Below, piece by piece: positions 30,196 to 39,598 of a DNA stretch of 64,000 nt (positions are counted from its first letter, which is position 1; the number at the start of each line of letters is the position of its first letter). The notes beneath the pieces were generated by a model, which worked only from the letters and a program-made list of their open reading frames with translations, was not told the origin of the DNA and searched no databases. The stretch is from Streptomyces sp. CB02923 (GTDB taxonomy: Bacteria; Actinomycetota; Actinomycetes; Streptomycetales; Streptomycetaceae): positions 1-64,000 of the forward strand of contig NZ_LWKZ01000027.1 in NCBI RefSeq assembly GCF_001905005.1, in the 5' to 3' direction. The position numbers and the translations under genes are program-made.

Positions 30196-31487
30196 CCCTC
30201 GCTCCCGAGACCGCCGGGACCACCACGGGTGCCAGCCTCACCAGCACCCTTCCCGGCTCCCTCTACACCGATCCCGCCGTCTTCCGCCAGGAACAGCAGT
30301 ACATCTTCGAGTCACTGTGGTGCTGCGCGGTGCGCGCCGCCGACCTGCCGCGGCCGGGTGCCTTCCGTACGGTGCAGGTCGGCCGGGAGAGCGTGCTGAT
30401 CGTCCGCAACCGGCGCGGCGGCTTCGGCGCCTATCTGAACGTGTGCCGCCACCGGGGCGCCCGGCTGTGCACCGACGCGTCGGGCGAGGTGCGGCGCAAC
30501 CTCCAGTGCCCGTACCACGCCTGGACCTACGACCTGGACGGGCGGCTGGTGGCCGCGCCCAACCTCCGGCGGATGCCGGACGTGGACCGCTCGGAGCGCG
30601 GGCTGCTGCCGGTCCGGCTGCGCGAGTGGCTGGGCTATGTGTGGGTGTGCCTGGCCGACGAGCCGCCGTCGTTCGAGGAGACGGTGGCCGGGGCGGTCAG
30701 CGAACGGCTGGGCGGCGCCGGGGCGATCGAACGGTACGGGATGGCCGGGCTGGACCTCGGCCGGCGCATCACCTACGACGTACGCGCCAACTGGAAGCTG
30801 ATCGTCGAGAACTTCATGGAGTGCTACCACTGCGCCACCATCCACCCCGAACTGACCGACGTCCTGCCGGAGTTCGCGGACGGGTTCGCCGCGCAGTACT
30901 TCGTCGGGCACGGCGCGGCGTTCGCGGCGGAGGCGGAGGGGTTCACCGTCGACGGCAGCGGCGGCTTCGCCCGGATCGCGGGCATCGAGGAGAGCCAGGA
31001 CCGCCGCTACTACGCGATCACCGTCCGCCCGCAGGTCTTCCTGAACCTCGTACCCGACCATGTCATCGTGCACCGGATGTTCCCGCTGGCCGCGGACCGT
31101 ACCGTCGTGGAGTGCGACTGGCTGTACGCGCCGGAGGTCATCGCCGCGGGAGCCGACCTGACCCGGTCGGTGGAACTCTTCCACCGGGTCAACGCGCAGG
31201 ACTTCGCGGCCTGCGAGCGGACCCAGCCCGCGATGGACTCGCGGGCCTACCGGGCCGGCGGGGTGCTCGTCCCCAGCGAGCACCACATCGGCGACTTCCA
31301 CCGGTGGGTCACTCGGCTGCTGCCGGGGAGTCCTGGTGTTCCTGAGGCTCAGGAACACCAGGGGCCTCAGGAACCTCTTGAGACGCCTGAGACTCCGGAC
31401 GGGCCTGCTCCGGACGGGCCTGCTCCGGCTCCGGCCGGGCCTGCGGCTGCTCGTCCTCCGGGCGCCGGTACATCCGCGTCGCCGTGA
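30192..31487 (+). CDS. Rieske oxygenase alpha subunit, glycine betaine demethylase (GbcA)-like
   Basis: 431 residues from an ATG with GGAGGC upstream. The Rieske cluster ligands are [11 protein letters not shown] and [12 protein letters not shown]. The mononuclear iron site is [16 protein letters not shown] with a later Asp. In GbcA-type enzymes this removes one methyl group of glycine betaine as formaldehyde using O2. Context (dimethylglycine and sarcosine enzymes next door) favours betaine over aromatic substrates. No GbcB-type reductase is present, so the Rieske ferredoxin at 23723 may stand in. The last 60 or so residues are a Pro/Glu/Ala tail lying antisense to the end of the SMC gene. 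Confidence 0.88.
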   Translation: MTLAPETAGTTTGASLTSTLPGSLYTDPAVFRQEQQYIFESLWCCAVRAADLPRPGAFRTVQVGRESVLIVRNRRGGFGAYLNVCRHRGARLCTDASGEVRRNLQCPYHAWTYDLDGRLVAAPNLRRMPDVDRSERGLLPVRLREWLGYVWVCLADEPPSFEETVAGAVSERLGGAGAIERYGMAGLDLGRRITYDVRANWKLIVENFMECYHCATIHPELTDVLPEFADGFAAQYFVGHGAAFAAEAEGFTVDGSGGFARIAGIEESQDRRYYAITVRPQVFLNLVPDHVIVHRMFPLAADRTVVECDWLYAPEVIAAGADLTRSVELFHRVNAQDFAACERTQPAMDSRAYRAGGVLVPSEHHIGDFHRWVTRLLPGSPGVPEAQEHQGPQEPLETPETPDGPAPDGPAPAPAGPAAARPPGAGTSASP

Positions 31488-34400
31488 TCTTCCCGTGCAC
31501 CGGCTCCGACTCGGGGTCCTGCTGCGGCAGTCCGGGCCGCAGGTGCTCCTCGACGCTGATGTACTTCAGCCCGGCCCGCAGGTCCGCGTCGTTGCGCAGG
31601 CGGATGACCAGCGGGAACTCGGCGAGCGCCGTGGTGTCGAAGAGGCCGGTGGTGTAGAGGAGCTGGACGCCGAGCGCGTCGGCGACGGCGCGCTGGAGCT
31701 CCAGCAGGTACGTCGCGTTGGCGCGGCCGATGGGGTTGTCCAGGAACAGCGTGCCGGCGTGCCGCTGCTTGTCGCGGCCGCGGTCGTTGCTGCGCAGGGC
31801 GGCCATCGTGCAGTACAGCGCGATGGCCGCGGTCAGCAGCTGGCCGCCGGAGAACACGTCGCCCATCTGCCCGACCGGGACGCGCTCGGCGCGCAGCACC
31901 GCGTCCGGCTTGAGGATCTCCACGGCCACGCCGCGCGGCTGGAGCGCCGCGGCGACCCCGCGCAGCAGCAGGGACATGCCGTCCCGCCGCAGGTCGCTGT
32001 TCTTCTTGACCGCCGAACTGGTCGCCTCGTCGATGACCTCGCCCAGCCGCTCGGTGAGCGTGGCCTGGTCCGGGTCGTCGAAGCGGATGCGCAGGAACTC
32101 CTGGCCCGACCACTCCCCCAGTCCCTCCGGGAGCCGGGACAGCCGCTGGGCGGAGCGCAGCGTCGTCAGGGACGAGTCGACCAGGCCGCGCAGCCGGTCC
32201 ACGATGCTGTCGCGGTTGCGCTCCAGCTGGGTGAGTTCGTCGGTGAGCACCCGCAGCCGGGGCGCGAAGGCGTCGGCCCACTTGGCGGCGTGCTCGGGCA
32301 GCGCCGCCGCGGGCAGTTCGCGGATCTGCTGCCGGGCCGGGGTGCGGACCTGCTCGTACTTGGTGGAGTTGGCGTGCCGTACGAGCACGTCGCTCGCCTC
32401 GCGGACCGCCGAGTCGGCCGCCGACAGGTCGCTCGCGCAGCCGCGCAGCGAACGCCGGGACTCGGCCGCGGCCTGCCGCGCGTCCTCCAGGCGGCCCGCG
32501 TACGGCTCGGGGCGCTCCCCCTCGTCCTCCTGGGTGTCGCGCAGCAGGTCGCGCAGCATGGCGGCGGTCTCGTCGAAGCCGGCGGCGGCGTCCTCGGAGG
32601 CGCGGTGGGCGCGCAGCAGCTCGGTGTGGGTGGCGCGGGCGGTCTCCAGCGCGTCGTCGGCGGTGGTCAGTTCGCCGTTGGCGGTGCGCAGCAGTTCCTT
32701 CGCGCGCTCCGCGTCGGCGGGGATCATGTCCGCGGGCAGCTCGGTGTGTGCCTCGCCGTCGGCCGGGGCGAGCCGTTCGGCCTCGCCGCGCAGCCGGCCG
32801 AGCTGTTCGCTGGCGGCGGAGGCGCGGCCCTCCAGGCGGGAGACCAGGGCCTCGGCGCGGGCCGCGGCGGCCTGCCGGGACGGGCCGTCGGCGGCGTCGG
32901 GGCTCTCCAGGAGCTGTTCGGCGCGGGAGCGGACCTTGTTGGTGAGGCGGTTCAGCTCGGCGAGCGCGGCGCTCTCGTCGCCTTCGGCGCGGGCCTGCTC
33001 GGCGCGCAGGTCGGCGCCGACGCCCACCTTCTCGTACAGCTGGGAGGCGGCGCGGTACGCCTCGCGCAGCGAGGGCAGCGAGCCGGCCGCGGGCTCGGCG
33101 GTCTCGCCCACGTCGTCCGGCACGCCCGCGATCTCGGCGCGCTCGGCGCGCAGCGCGTGGGCGGTGCGCCGGGCGTCGTCGGCGGCGCGCTGGGCGGTGC
33201 GGCGGTCCTCGTCCGCGGCCCTTGCCCGGTCGACGCACTCCTCGGCGCGGGCCTCCAGCTCGGCGCCCTCGTCGGCCAGTTCACGCAGCCGGGCCTGCCA
33301 GGAGGCACGTTCGCGCAGCCGGTGGGCGAGCCCGGCGAGGGCGTCGGCGACGCGGCGGGCGCGTTGCGCGGCCTCCTGCCGTTCGTCGCGCACCCGGGCG
33401 GTCTCGGCGGCCTCCTCGTCGGCCTCGGCCCGTACCGTGCGTACTTCCGCGAGTTCACCGGCGGCGGTGTCGGCGGTCGTACGGGCCTGTTCGGCGGTGG
33501 TGGCCAGTTCGGCGAGGCGGCCGGGCGGGCAGCCGGTGCGCCAGGAGGAGAGGCGGGCGGCCAGCGCGCGGTCGCCGGACAGCCGGGCGGCCAGCGTACG
33601 GATCTCGTCGTCGCGCTCTATGGCGCGGGCCCGCAGCGCCTGGCGCTCCTCGTCGGCGGCGGACTCGTCGTGCATGGCCGGGTTCGGCGGGACGAGGAAG
33701 ACGCCGCTGTCCTGGGCGTCCGGGGCGGGGGTGGGCGCGAGCAGGGCGGCGGCGGTGCCGACGGCGACGGTGGAGCGCGGCAGCAGCGCGGCCTGCGCGA
33801 GCACGTCGCGGGCCCGTGCGTGGGTCTCCGGGTCGGTGATGATGACGCCGTCGACCAGCTCGGGTCGGGCGGCGAGGACGCGGGTGTGGTCGGCGGGGTC
33901 GACGGACTGGGCGAGGTAGCGCCAGCCGGGCAGCGCGGGGACACCGTGCTCGCCGAGGTATTCGACGGCGGCGAGCACGTCGGGTCCCGGCGGCAGCAGG
34001 CCGCCGTCGCCCAGCGCGCCGAGGATGCGGGCGTCGTCGGCAGCGGCGGTGCGCAGGTCGAAGAGCTGGCGCTCGGCGGAGGCCACGCTCTCGTCGAGCA
34101 GGTCGCGCAGGTCGTCCGCGTTGCGGTCGAGTTCTTCGGCGGTCAGGGGGCCGTCGGAGGCGGGGCGCGGGATGCCGCCGTCCGCGTCCCCGTCCGCGGA
34201 GGACGGCCGGTCCTGCGGCGTGTCGCCGTCCTGGGTACGGGAGTCCGCGGCCGACTGGCCCATGCGCGGTCCCGGCACGCCCGCCTTGGGCGCTGCCTGC
34301 GGCAGTCCGAGCAGGTCGGCGAGCCGCTGCTCGGCGCCGATCGACCCGGCGGCCTGACGCTCGGCTTCGTACGCACGCTCCGCGGCCTGGGCGGCGTCCT

Positions 34401-36150
34401 CGGCGCGGGCGGCGGCCAGTTCGGCGGCGGCGAGGCGGGTGGCGGCCTCCCGGGCCCGGTCGGCGGAGCGGGTGGCGGCCTCGCGCGCGGCGTCCCAGCC
34501 CTCGACGGTGGACTTCTCGGCGTCCGACGCGGCCAGCGCGGCGCGGGCCGGGTCGGCGTCCGGCGCCGAGTCGTCGAGCCAGCCGGCCCGTACGGCCTCG
34601 GCGGTCTCCTGCTCGACCTCGGCGAGGCGCTGCTTGAGGTGTTCGGCCTCGCTGCGGGCGCGCTGGGCGTGCGTGGCGGCGGCGGTGGCGTCGCGGTGCG
34701 CGGTGTCGCCGGTCTCCTGGAGGGCGGCGGAGCGCTCCTCCTGCTCGTTGGCGATTCCCTCACTGACGTCGGCGGCGCCCTGGAGGGCGCGCACCAGCTC
34801 GGTGGCGGCCTTCGTGCGGGCGGCGAGTGCGGGTGCGGCGTCCCGCTCGGCCTCGCGGATCGCGGCGGCGACGCGGGTGGCCCGGTCGGCGGCGGCGCGG
34901 TGGCGCAGCACGGTCTCGGCGGCCTGCCAGGCGGAGTGCAGGGTACGGGCGTCGTTCAGCTCGCGGCGCTGGGCGGCGGCGCCCTTCTCGGCGGCGGCGA
35001 GCGCCAGCGACGCGTGCCGGTAGGCGATCTCGGCGGAGATCAGCGCGCGGCGCTCGCGCACCCGTTCGGCGTCGGTGACCGCGTGCGCGGCGGTGGCGAC
35101 CTGCTCGGCGAACTCGGCGGCGCGGCCGCGCTCCTCGGTGCCGCGGGCGTGCAGCCGGTGGGCGAGCGTGCGGGTGCGGCGTTCGGCGCCGGCGTGCACG
35201 TCACGGGCGGTCTCGCGCTGCTCGGCTGCTGCCGCGATGCGGGAGAGGAGGTCCAGGGAACCGGCGGTGAAGTCGCGCTCGGCGGTCAGTTCGGCGCGGC
35301 GGCCCAGCTTGTGCGCGAAGCCGTGCACGAGGTCGGCGAGGCCGTCGGTGTCGCGGGTGTCGGTGACGGCGCGGAGCAGCAGGTCGGTGAAGTCGGAGTC
35401 GTTCTTGACGGCGAAGAGGCCGGCGGCCTCGCCCTCGTCGGCGTTCATCTCCCGCTGGTAGCGGAAGAGTTCGGGGTCCAGGCCCAGCTCGCCGAGGTGT
35501 TCGTTCCACCGCTCGTGGATCTCGACCCAGGAGACGTCCAGGTTGGGGTAGTTCTTGCCGGCCTCCACCAGGGCGTCGCGGAAGCCCTTCATCGTACGGC
35601 GGCGGCCCCGGGCACCGGAGAAGCCCTCGGCCCGTTCGCCGCGCTGCCGCACCACCGATGCCTCGGCGACCGGCAGCGAGTCCAGGCTCATGCCGGGGCC
35701 GGGGCGGAAGCTGTACCAGGCCTCGGCGAACTTGCGCGGGTCGTTGGAGACCTGCCGGCCGCGCCATTCGCTGACCTTGCCGACGACGATGGACTCGCCG
35801 GTGAGGGTGTGCTGCCACTCCAGGGCGACGTGGCCGCAGTCGTCGGCGAGCAGGAACTTGCGCAGCACGCCGGAGCTGGCGCCGCCCAGGGTGTTGCGGT
35901 GGCCGGGCAGCATCACCGAGAAGATCAGCTTGAGCAGGACGGACTTGCCGCCGCCGTTCTCCAGGAAGAGGACGCCGGCGGGGGCGGGGCGGCGCGGCGG
36001 GCCGACCGGTTCGTCCTCGAAGAAGTCCGCCTGCGCCGGCGCCGGGTCGGGCACGGGCGCGCCGACTCCCCGCAGGTCCAGCACGGTGTCGGCGTAGCGC
36101 GCACCGGCTGGCCCGATGGAGTAGAGGCGGACCCGGGACAGCTCGTACAT
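31309..36150 (-). CDS. Giant SMC/MukB-like coiled-coil ATPase
   Basis: 1613 residues from an ATG at 36150. The N-terminal ATPase half has Walker A ENGGGKSVLLK (residues 65-70 core). About residues 290-700 and 840-1320 are Ala/Glu/Arg-rich heptads of coiled coil, broken near 700-840 by a globular segment (PALPGWRYLAQSVDPADHTRV and GVIITDPETHARA) that fits a hinge. The C-terminal half has the signature FSGGQLLTAAIALYC and Walker B TLFLDNPIG. The Glu normally after the Walker B Asp is replaced by Asn. It is the third gene of a kleisin-like, winged-helix, SMC order as in MukFEB, MksFEB or JetABC. Likely role: DNA loop handling or defence against plasmids. The C-terminal Pro/Gln tail overlaps the GbcA-like gene. 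Confidence 0.82.
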   Translation of the reverse strand: MYELSRVRLYSIGPAGARYADTVLDLRGVGAPVPDPAPAQADFFEDEPVGPPRRPAPAGVLFLENGGGKSVLLKLIFSVMLPGHRNTLGGASSGVLRKFLLADDCGHVALEWQHTLTGESIVVGKVSEWRGRQVSNDPRKFAEAWYSFRPGPGMSLDSLPVAEASVVRQRGERAEGFSGARGRRRTMKGFRDALVEAGKNYPNLDVSWVEIHERWNEHLGELGLDPELFRYQREMNADEGEAAGLFAVKNDSDFTDLLLRAVTDTRDTDGLADLVHGFAHKLGRRAELTAERDFTAGSLDLLSRIAAAAEQRETARDVHAGAERRTRTLAHRLHARGTEERGRAAEFAEQVATAAHAVTDAERVRERRALISAEIAYRHASLALAAAEKGAAAQRRELNDARTLHSAWQAAETVLRHRAAADRATRVAAAIREAERDAAPALAARTKAATELVRALQGAADVSEGIANEQEERSAALQETGDTAHRDATAAATHAQRARSEAEHLKQRLAEVEQETAEAVRAGWLDDSAPDADPARAALAASDAEKSTVEGWDAAREAATRSADRAREAATRLAAAELAAARAEDAAQAAERAYEAERQAAGSIGAEQRLADLLGLPQAAPKAGVPGPRMGQSAADSRTQDGDTPQDRPSSADGDADGGIPRPASDGPLTAEELDRNADDLRDLLDESVASAERQLFDLRTAAADDARILGALGDGGLLPPGPDVLAAVEYLGEHGVPALPGWRYLAQSVDPADHTRVLAARPELVDGVIITDPETHARARDVLAQAALLPRSTVAVGTAAALLAPTPAPDAQDSGVFLVPPNPAMHDESAADEERQALRARAIERDDEIRTLAARLSGDRALAARLSSWRTGCPPGRLAELATTAEQARTTADTAAGELAEVRTVRAEADEEAAETARVRDERQEAAQRARRVADALAGLAHRLRERASWQARLRELADEGAELEARAEECVDRARAADEDRRTAQRAADDARRTAHALRAERAEIAGVPDDVGETAEPAAGSLPSLREAYRAASQLYEKVGVGADLRAEQARAEGDESAALAELNRLTNKVRSRAEQLLESPDAADGPSRQAAAARAEALVSRLEGRASAASEQLGRLRGEAERLAPADGEAHTELPADMIPADAERAKELLRTANGELTTADDALETARATHTELLRAHRASEDAAAGFDETAAMLRDLLRDTQEDEGERPEPYAGRLEDARQAAAESRRSLRGCASDLSAADSAVREASDVLVRHANSTKYEQVRTPARQQIRELPAAALPEHAAKWADAFAPRLRVLTDELTQLERNRDSIVDRLRGLVDSSLTTLRSAQRLSRLPEGLGEWSGQEFLRIRFDDPDQATLTERLGEVIDEATSSAVKKNSDLRRDGMSLLLRGVAAALQPRGVAVEILKPDAVLRAERVPVGQMGDVFSGGQLLTAAIALYCTMAALRSNDRGRDKQRHAGTLFLDNPIGRANATYLLELQRAVADALGVQLLYTTGLFDTTALAEFPLVIRLRNDADLRAGLKYISVEEHLRPGLPQQDPESEPVHGKITATRMYRRPEDEQPQARPEPEQARPEQARPESQASQEVPEAPGVPEPQEHQDSPAAAE

Positions 36151-36219
36151 GGCGGCGGACTCTCGTTGTGTGGGCGGACGGTGGGGCGGGCCGGGTGGCT
36201 GGTGCCCGGCCCCGGGCGG

Positions 36220-37170
36220 TCAGGAGGAGTGGAAGGGCAGACCCGCGTCGGAGACCAGGTCGAGGTCGTCGGAGTCCTCGGCGGGCAGCAGGGTGGGGCT
36301 GCCGTCGCCGACGGGCACGACGCCCAGTTCCAGCAGTTCGGCCATGGCGGCGCTGCCCGCCATGTCGCGCACCTGGAGCTGGTAGCGGGCGGTGGTGCGG
36401 TACGCGCCGCCGGCGTCGTCGCCGGTGCGCTGGAGGAAGCCGGAGTCGACGAGGAAGGCGACGGCCTTGGCGATGATGCCGGTGGTCGAACCGGCGAGCC
36501 GCCGCGCGTCCTTGGTGGCGCCGGTCGCGCTGCGCCGCGCGTAGGTCCGCCAGGCCGCTTCGAGGCCGGGCGCGTCGCTGGCGGGGTCGGTGTTCTCGCC
36601 CTGTTCGTCGGCGCGCTCCTCCAGGCGGCGGCACGCCTGCCGGACGAACGCGTCCACGCCGTTGACGGTGATGCGGCCGATGTAGCCGTCGTCGGCGAGG
36701 TCCTCGGGGCGGGGGAAGGACATGGCGGCGACGGCGAGGTGGGCCAGGCCGTGCAGGAAGCGGTCGGCGGAGTCGGCGGAGGCGCGGCGGGCGTAGTCGC
36801 CCATCCGGACGGCGAAGACCGAGTCCTCGTCGGCGGTGACGGCCATGCCGGCGCGCGGGGACACCTCCAGGACGACCAGGCCGAGCCCGGTCGCGACGGC
36901 GTCGGCCAGGCGCGCGAACGCGGGTTCGTCGCGGTAGCGGCGGAGCAGTTCGCCGTACTCGGCGTCCCGGGCGGGCAGCAGCTTGGGCTGGAGGCCGAAG
37001 GAGACGAGCCGCGCGGCGTCGGCGGCGTCGGCGGGCGTCACGGGCGCGGGGCCCGAAGGCGCGGCGGCGGGGCCGGGCGCGGACCGTCCCGGGTGCTCCG
37101 CCGCGGCGGCCGGGTCCCCCTGTGCCGTGTCCTCGGCGCCGTCCTCGACGCCGGTTCCGTACTCACTCAC
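36220..37170 (-). CDS. Winged-helix (MukE/KITE-like) partner of the SMC complex
   Basis: 316 residues from a GTG with GGAGGTACGGG upstream. The N-terminal 45 residues are a disordered Ala/Pro/Asp stretch. The body is helical, and the segment TTGIIAKAVAFLVDSGFLQRT followed by YRTTARYQLQVRDM looks like a winged helix. No known catalytic motif. By position (second of three) and fold impression it matches the MukE/MksE/JetB role of bridging kleisin and SMC; sequence identity to those families is not evident to me. It lies 69 bases upstream of the SMC gene. Confidence 0.7.
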   Translation of the reverse strand: MSEYGTGVEDGAEDTAQGDPAAAAEHPGRSAPGPAAAPSGPAPVTPADAADAARLVSFGLQPKLLPARDAEYGELLRRYRDEPAFARLADAVATGLGLVVLEVSPRAGMAVTADEDSVFAVRMGDYARRASADSADRFLHGLAHLAVAAMSFPRPEDLADDGYIGRITVNGVDAFVRQACRRLEERADEQGENTDPASDAPGLEAAWRTYARRSATGATKDARRLAGSTTGIIAKAVAFLVDSGFLQRTGDDAGGAYRTTARYQLQVRDMAGSAAMAELLELGVVPVGDGSPTLLPAEDSDDLDLVSDAGLPFHSS

Positions 37171-37246
37171 GCCCGTACCTCCATGCGAACTTCCTTGTGC
37201 CGCCTTGCTGACGGCGTCCTGCGCGCGCCCTGCCCGGCCGGCGGCA

Positions 37247-38788
37247 TCACGCCACCTCCGAGCGGTCGGCCGCCATGCCCGCCGCGTCCAGCAGGGCCTT
37301 GCCGACGACGAGGTCGGCGCCGCCGAACTCCGGGTCGTCCAGCACGGTGCCGTCGTCGACGGCGAAGAGCAGGTGCTGTTCGCCCTGGCGGTAGGCCGTG
37401 CCGACGGGCGGGCTGGCCGCGTGCACCGCCAGCAGGGCGACGAGATACGGCAGGTCCGGGTCGCCGCGGCGGGCCTCGGCGAGCAGTCCGGACAGCCGGC
37501 GGGGCGCGTCGGCGGGCAGGTCGAGCAGGGCCTGGGCGGCTTCGAGCTGCTCCTCGGAGAAGCGGCTGTCGTCGGGGGTGGCGATCAGGTCCGGCTCGGG
37601 CATCTCGGCGCCGAGGTGCTCGCGCTCGACGGGCGGCTGGAACAGCAGGCCGACCAGGTCGCCGAGGCGTACGGAGGTCCCCGTGCGAAAGCCCGTGCCG
37701 CGCGCGAAGAAGGCGTCGGTGACCCGGATCGCCTGCTCCACGGGGAGCGGCAGGACCGGGGCGACCAGCTGGCCGTACAGGTCGAGGCCGGAGCGGCCGG
37801 CGGGCGGCGCGAACGCCTGGCGGTCCTGCTCGGCGCGGAAGAGGGGGCCCGCCTCCAGCAGCCGGGACTGGAGCTGGGTGTGGCGGCGGATGCAGTCCTT
37901 GACGATGTCGACCAGCTCGGCGGCGCGGCGCTTGTGCTCGTGGTCCTCGGCCTCGTCGCGGGCCTTGCGGATGTTGGTGAGGATCGCGTTCTCGTGGCGG
38001 TAGCGGTCGGCCACGTGGTCGAGGGCTTCGGCGATCATGTCGGGGACGGCGCGCAGCCAGTCCACCGCGCGGACGTTGCGGCGGGTGGCGTCCAGGGTGC
38101 GGCGCAGCGTCTCGGCGTACTGCACGGTGCGGTAGCGGGCCTGCTCGGCGGCGAGCTGGGCGTCCGCCAGCCGGCCGCGGCTGATGAGCACCTCCAGCTT
38201 GACCTCGGCGGCGATCTGGGCGCTCGTCACGTCCGTGTCGAGGGCGCCGACCAGGACGTTGACGGCTTCGTCGGTCGTACGGAGGTAGACACCGCCGCCG
38301 GGTCCCGGGACCTCTTCGATGAGTTTGAAGTCGTAGTCGCGGCGGACGTACTCGCCCTCGGGGCCGAACGTGCCGTACACGGCGCGGAAGCCGCGGTCGA
38401 CGCTGCCGACGTTGATCAGGTTCTCCAGCACCCAGCGGGCGACGCGCTCGTGCTCGGTCGCGGGGCGCCGCGGGGTCTGGGCGGCGATGCGCGGGAGCAG
38501 CCTGGCCACTATCTGCTCGTGGTCCGCGCCGGTGTCGAAGTCCATGTGGAGGGTGACGAGGTCGATGGCGGCGAGCGCCACCTCCGCCATCGCATACACC
38601 CCGTACTCACCGGCGAGGTTGGCCTTGCGCGCGTCCAGGTCGTGCAGCGGCGCGGTGCACGCGAGGGCGCGCAGCCGGCGGGCCAGGCCCTCGTCGGCGG
38701 CCGGGCCCGGCGCGGGCCGCGACGGTCCCTCGGGCCGGGCCGGGCCGTTGAGCTGGGACGCAGCGGTCCCCGGGGCAGGAAAAGTCAC
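37247..38788 (-). CDS. Kleisin-like (MukF/JetA-like) subunit of the SMC complex
   Basis: 513 residues from a GTG at 38788. The first 30 residues are Pro/Ala-rich. Then comes a winged-helix-like region (HERVARWVLENLINVGS, RDYDFKLIEEV), a helical stretch (QIAAEVKLEVLISRGRLADAQLAAEQARYRTVQYAETL and on to residue 300), and a C-terminal domain with VDDGTVLDD. The length and helical middle fit MukF/JetA kleisins. There is no ribosome binding site, and TACTCT lies 7 bases before the GTG, suggesting a leaderless mRNA. First gene of a three-gene operon. Confidence 0.72.
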   Translation of the reverse strand: MTFPAPGTAASQLNGPARPEGPSRPAPGPAADEGLARRLRALACTAPLHDLDARKANLAGEYGVYAMAEVALAAIDLVTLHMDFDTGADHEQIVARLLPRIAAQTPRRPATEHERVARWVLENLINVGSVDRGFRAVYGTFGPEGEYVRRDYDFKLIEEVPGPGGGVYLRTTDEAVNVLVGALDTDVTSAQIAAEVKLEVLISRGRLADAQLAAEQARYRTVQYAETLRRTLDATRRNVRAVDWLRAVPDMIAEALDHVADRYRHENAILTNIRKARDEAEDHEHKRRAAELVDIVKDCIRRHTQLQSRLLEAGPLFRAEQDRQAFAPPAGRSGLDLYGQLVAPVLPLPVEQAIRVTDAFFARGTGFRTGTSVRLGDLVGLLFQPPVEREHLGAEMPEPDLIATPDDSRFSEEQLEAAQALLDLPADAPRRLSGLLAEARRGDPDLPYLVALLAVHAASPPVGTAYRQGEQHLLFAVDDGTVLDDPEFGGADLVVGKALLDAAGMAADRSEVA

Positions 38789-38844
38789 GTCGCACAGAGT
38801 AGGCGCTCACACTGACAACGGACGAAACGGCACGGGGCCGAGCG

Positions 38845-39498
38845 TCAGTGTGTGGCACCTCCCACAGCCTTGATGTCCGTATTTGTACGTGCGGCGGTGG
38901 CGGCGATCACACGCAGCCCCTCGGCGACGGCGCTCACCGGTAGTGAGGGCAGCGACCGGCCGGTGACCTGTCCGGGAGCGTACGGCACGTGGATGAAGCC
39001 GCCGCGCAGCGCGGGCCGCTCGGTCGCGATCAGGTGCATCAGGTCGTAGAAGATGTGGTTGCAGACGAAGGTGCCCGCGGTGTTGGAGACGGAGGCGGGC
39101 AGTCCCGCCTCGCGCACGGCGGCCACGCACGCCTTGACGGGCAGCGCGGCGAAGTACGCCGCGGGGCCGCCGGGGACGACCGGCTCGTCGATGGGCTGGG
39201 CGCCCGCGACGTCGGGGATGCGGGCGTCGTCGATGTTGACGGCGATCCGTTCCACGGTCAGGTCGGGCCGCCCGCCCGCCTGTCCGACGCACAGGACGAG
39301 GTCGGGGTCGTACGCCGCGACGGCCTCGCGCAGCGCGGTGCGCGAGCGCCCGTAGACGCAGGGCAGTTCGACGGCGGTGATCTCCAGGCCGGCGGGCGGC
39401 TCGGCGGCGGCGGCCCGCACCGCCTCCCAGGAGGGGTTGGAGCTCTCGCCGTCGAAGGGCTCGAATCCGGTGAGCAGGATGCGCGTCGTACGCGTCAT
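38845..39498 (-). CDS. pcp: Pyroglutamyl-peptidase I
   Basis: 217 residues from an ATG with AGGGAACG upstream. A cysteine peptidase (C15) that removes an N-terminal pyroglutamate. The catalytic triad is visible: Glu in TVERIAVN, Cys in NTAGTFVCNHIFY, and His in GGFIHVPY. The Pcp start LLTGFEPFDGESSNPSWEAV is typical. It is the last gene of the DUF969-DUF979-pcp operon, so it releases the 5-oxoproline that the rest of the island consumes. Confidence 0.94.
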   Translation of the reverse strand: MTRTTRILLTGFEPFDGESSNPSWEAVRAAAAEPPAGLEITAVELPCVYGRSRTALREAVAAYDPDLVLCVGQAGGRPDLTVERIAVNIDDARIPDVAGAQPIDEPVVPGGPAAYFAALPVKACVAAVREAGLPASVSNTAGTFVCNHIFYDLMHLIATERPALRGGFIHVPYAPGQVTGRSLPSLPVSAVAEGLRVIAATAARTNTDIKAVGGATH

Positions 39499-39551
39499 GG
39501 CGTTCCCTGTGGTTCTTGAGCCGCGCGGTACCCCCCGGTCCGTGTGCGGTT

Positions 39552-39579
39552 CGTGTCGTGCGGTGCGTGTCGTGCGGTG
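39552..39579. repeat. Two tandem copies of a 14-bp unit
   Basis: CGTGTCGTGCGGTG is present at 39552-39565 and 39566-39579, in the gap between pcp and the DUF979 gene. No open frame or hairpin is linked to it. Confidence 0.7.
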
Positions 39580-39598
39580 GTGGGTGGGGCGGGAGCGG

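Noticed and set aside
30192-31487. Aromatic-ring hydroxylating dioxygenase
   Set aside because: No beta subunit, ring-cleavage or dihydrodiol genes; dimethylglycine and sarcosine enzymes flank it.
31336-37722. 2128-residue open frame on the plus strand antisense to the SMC gene
   Set aside because: It is Gly/Arg/Val-rich shadow sequence with no domain; the minus-strand genes have Walker motifs, coiled coil and ribosome binding sites.
31309-38788. Classical Wadjet (JetABCD) defence system
   Set aside because: No JetD-like gene is adjacent and the ATPase start differs from the Wadjet ATPases I recognise; kept only as an SMC-like complex of unknown purpose.
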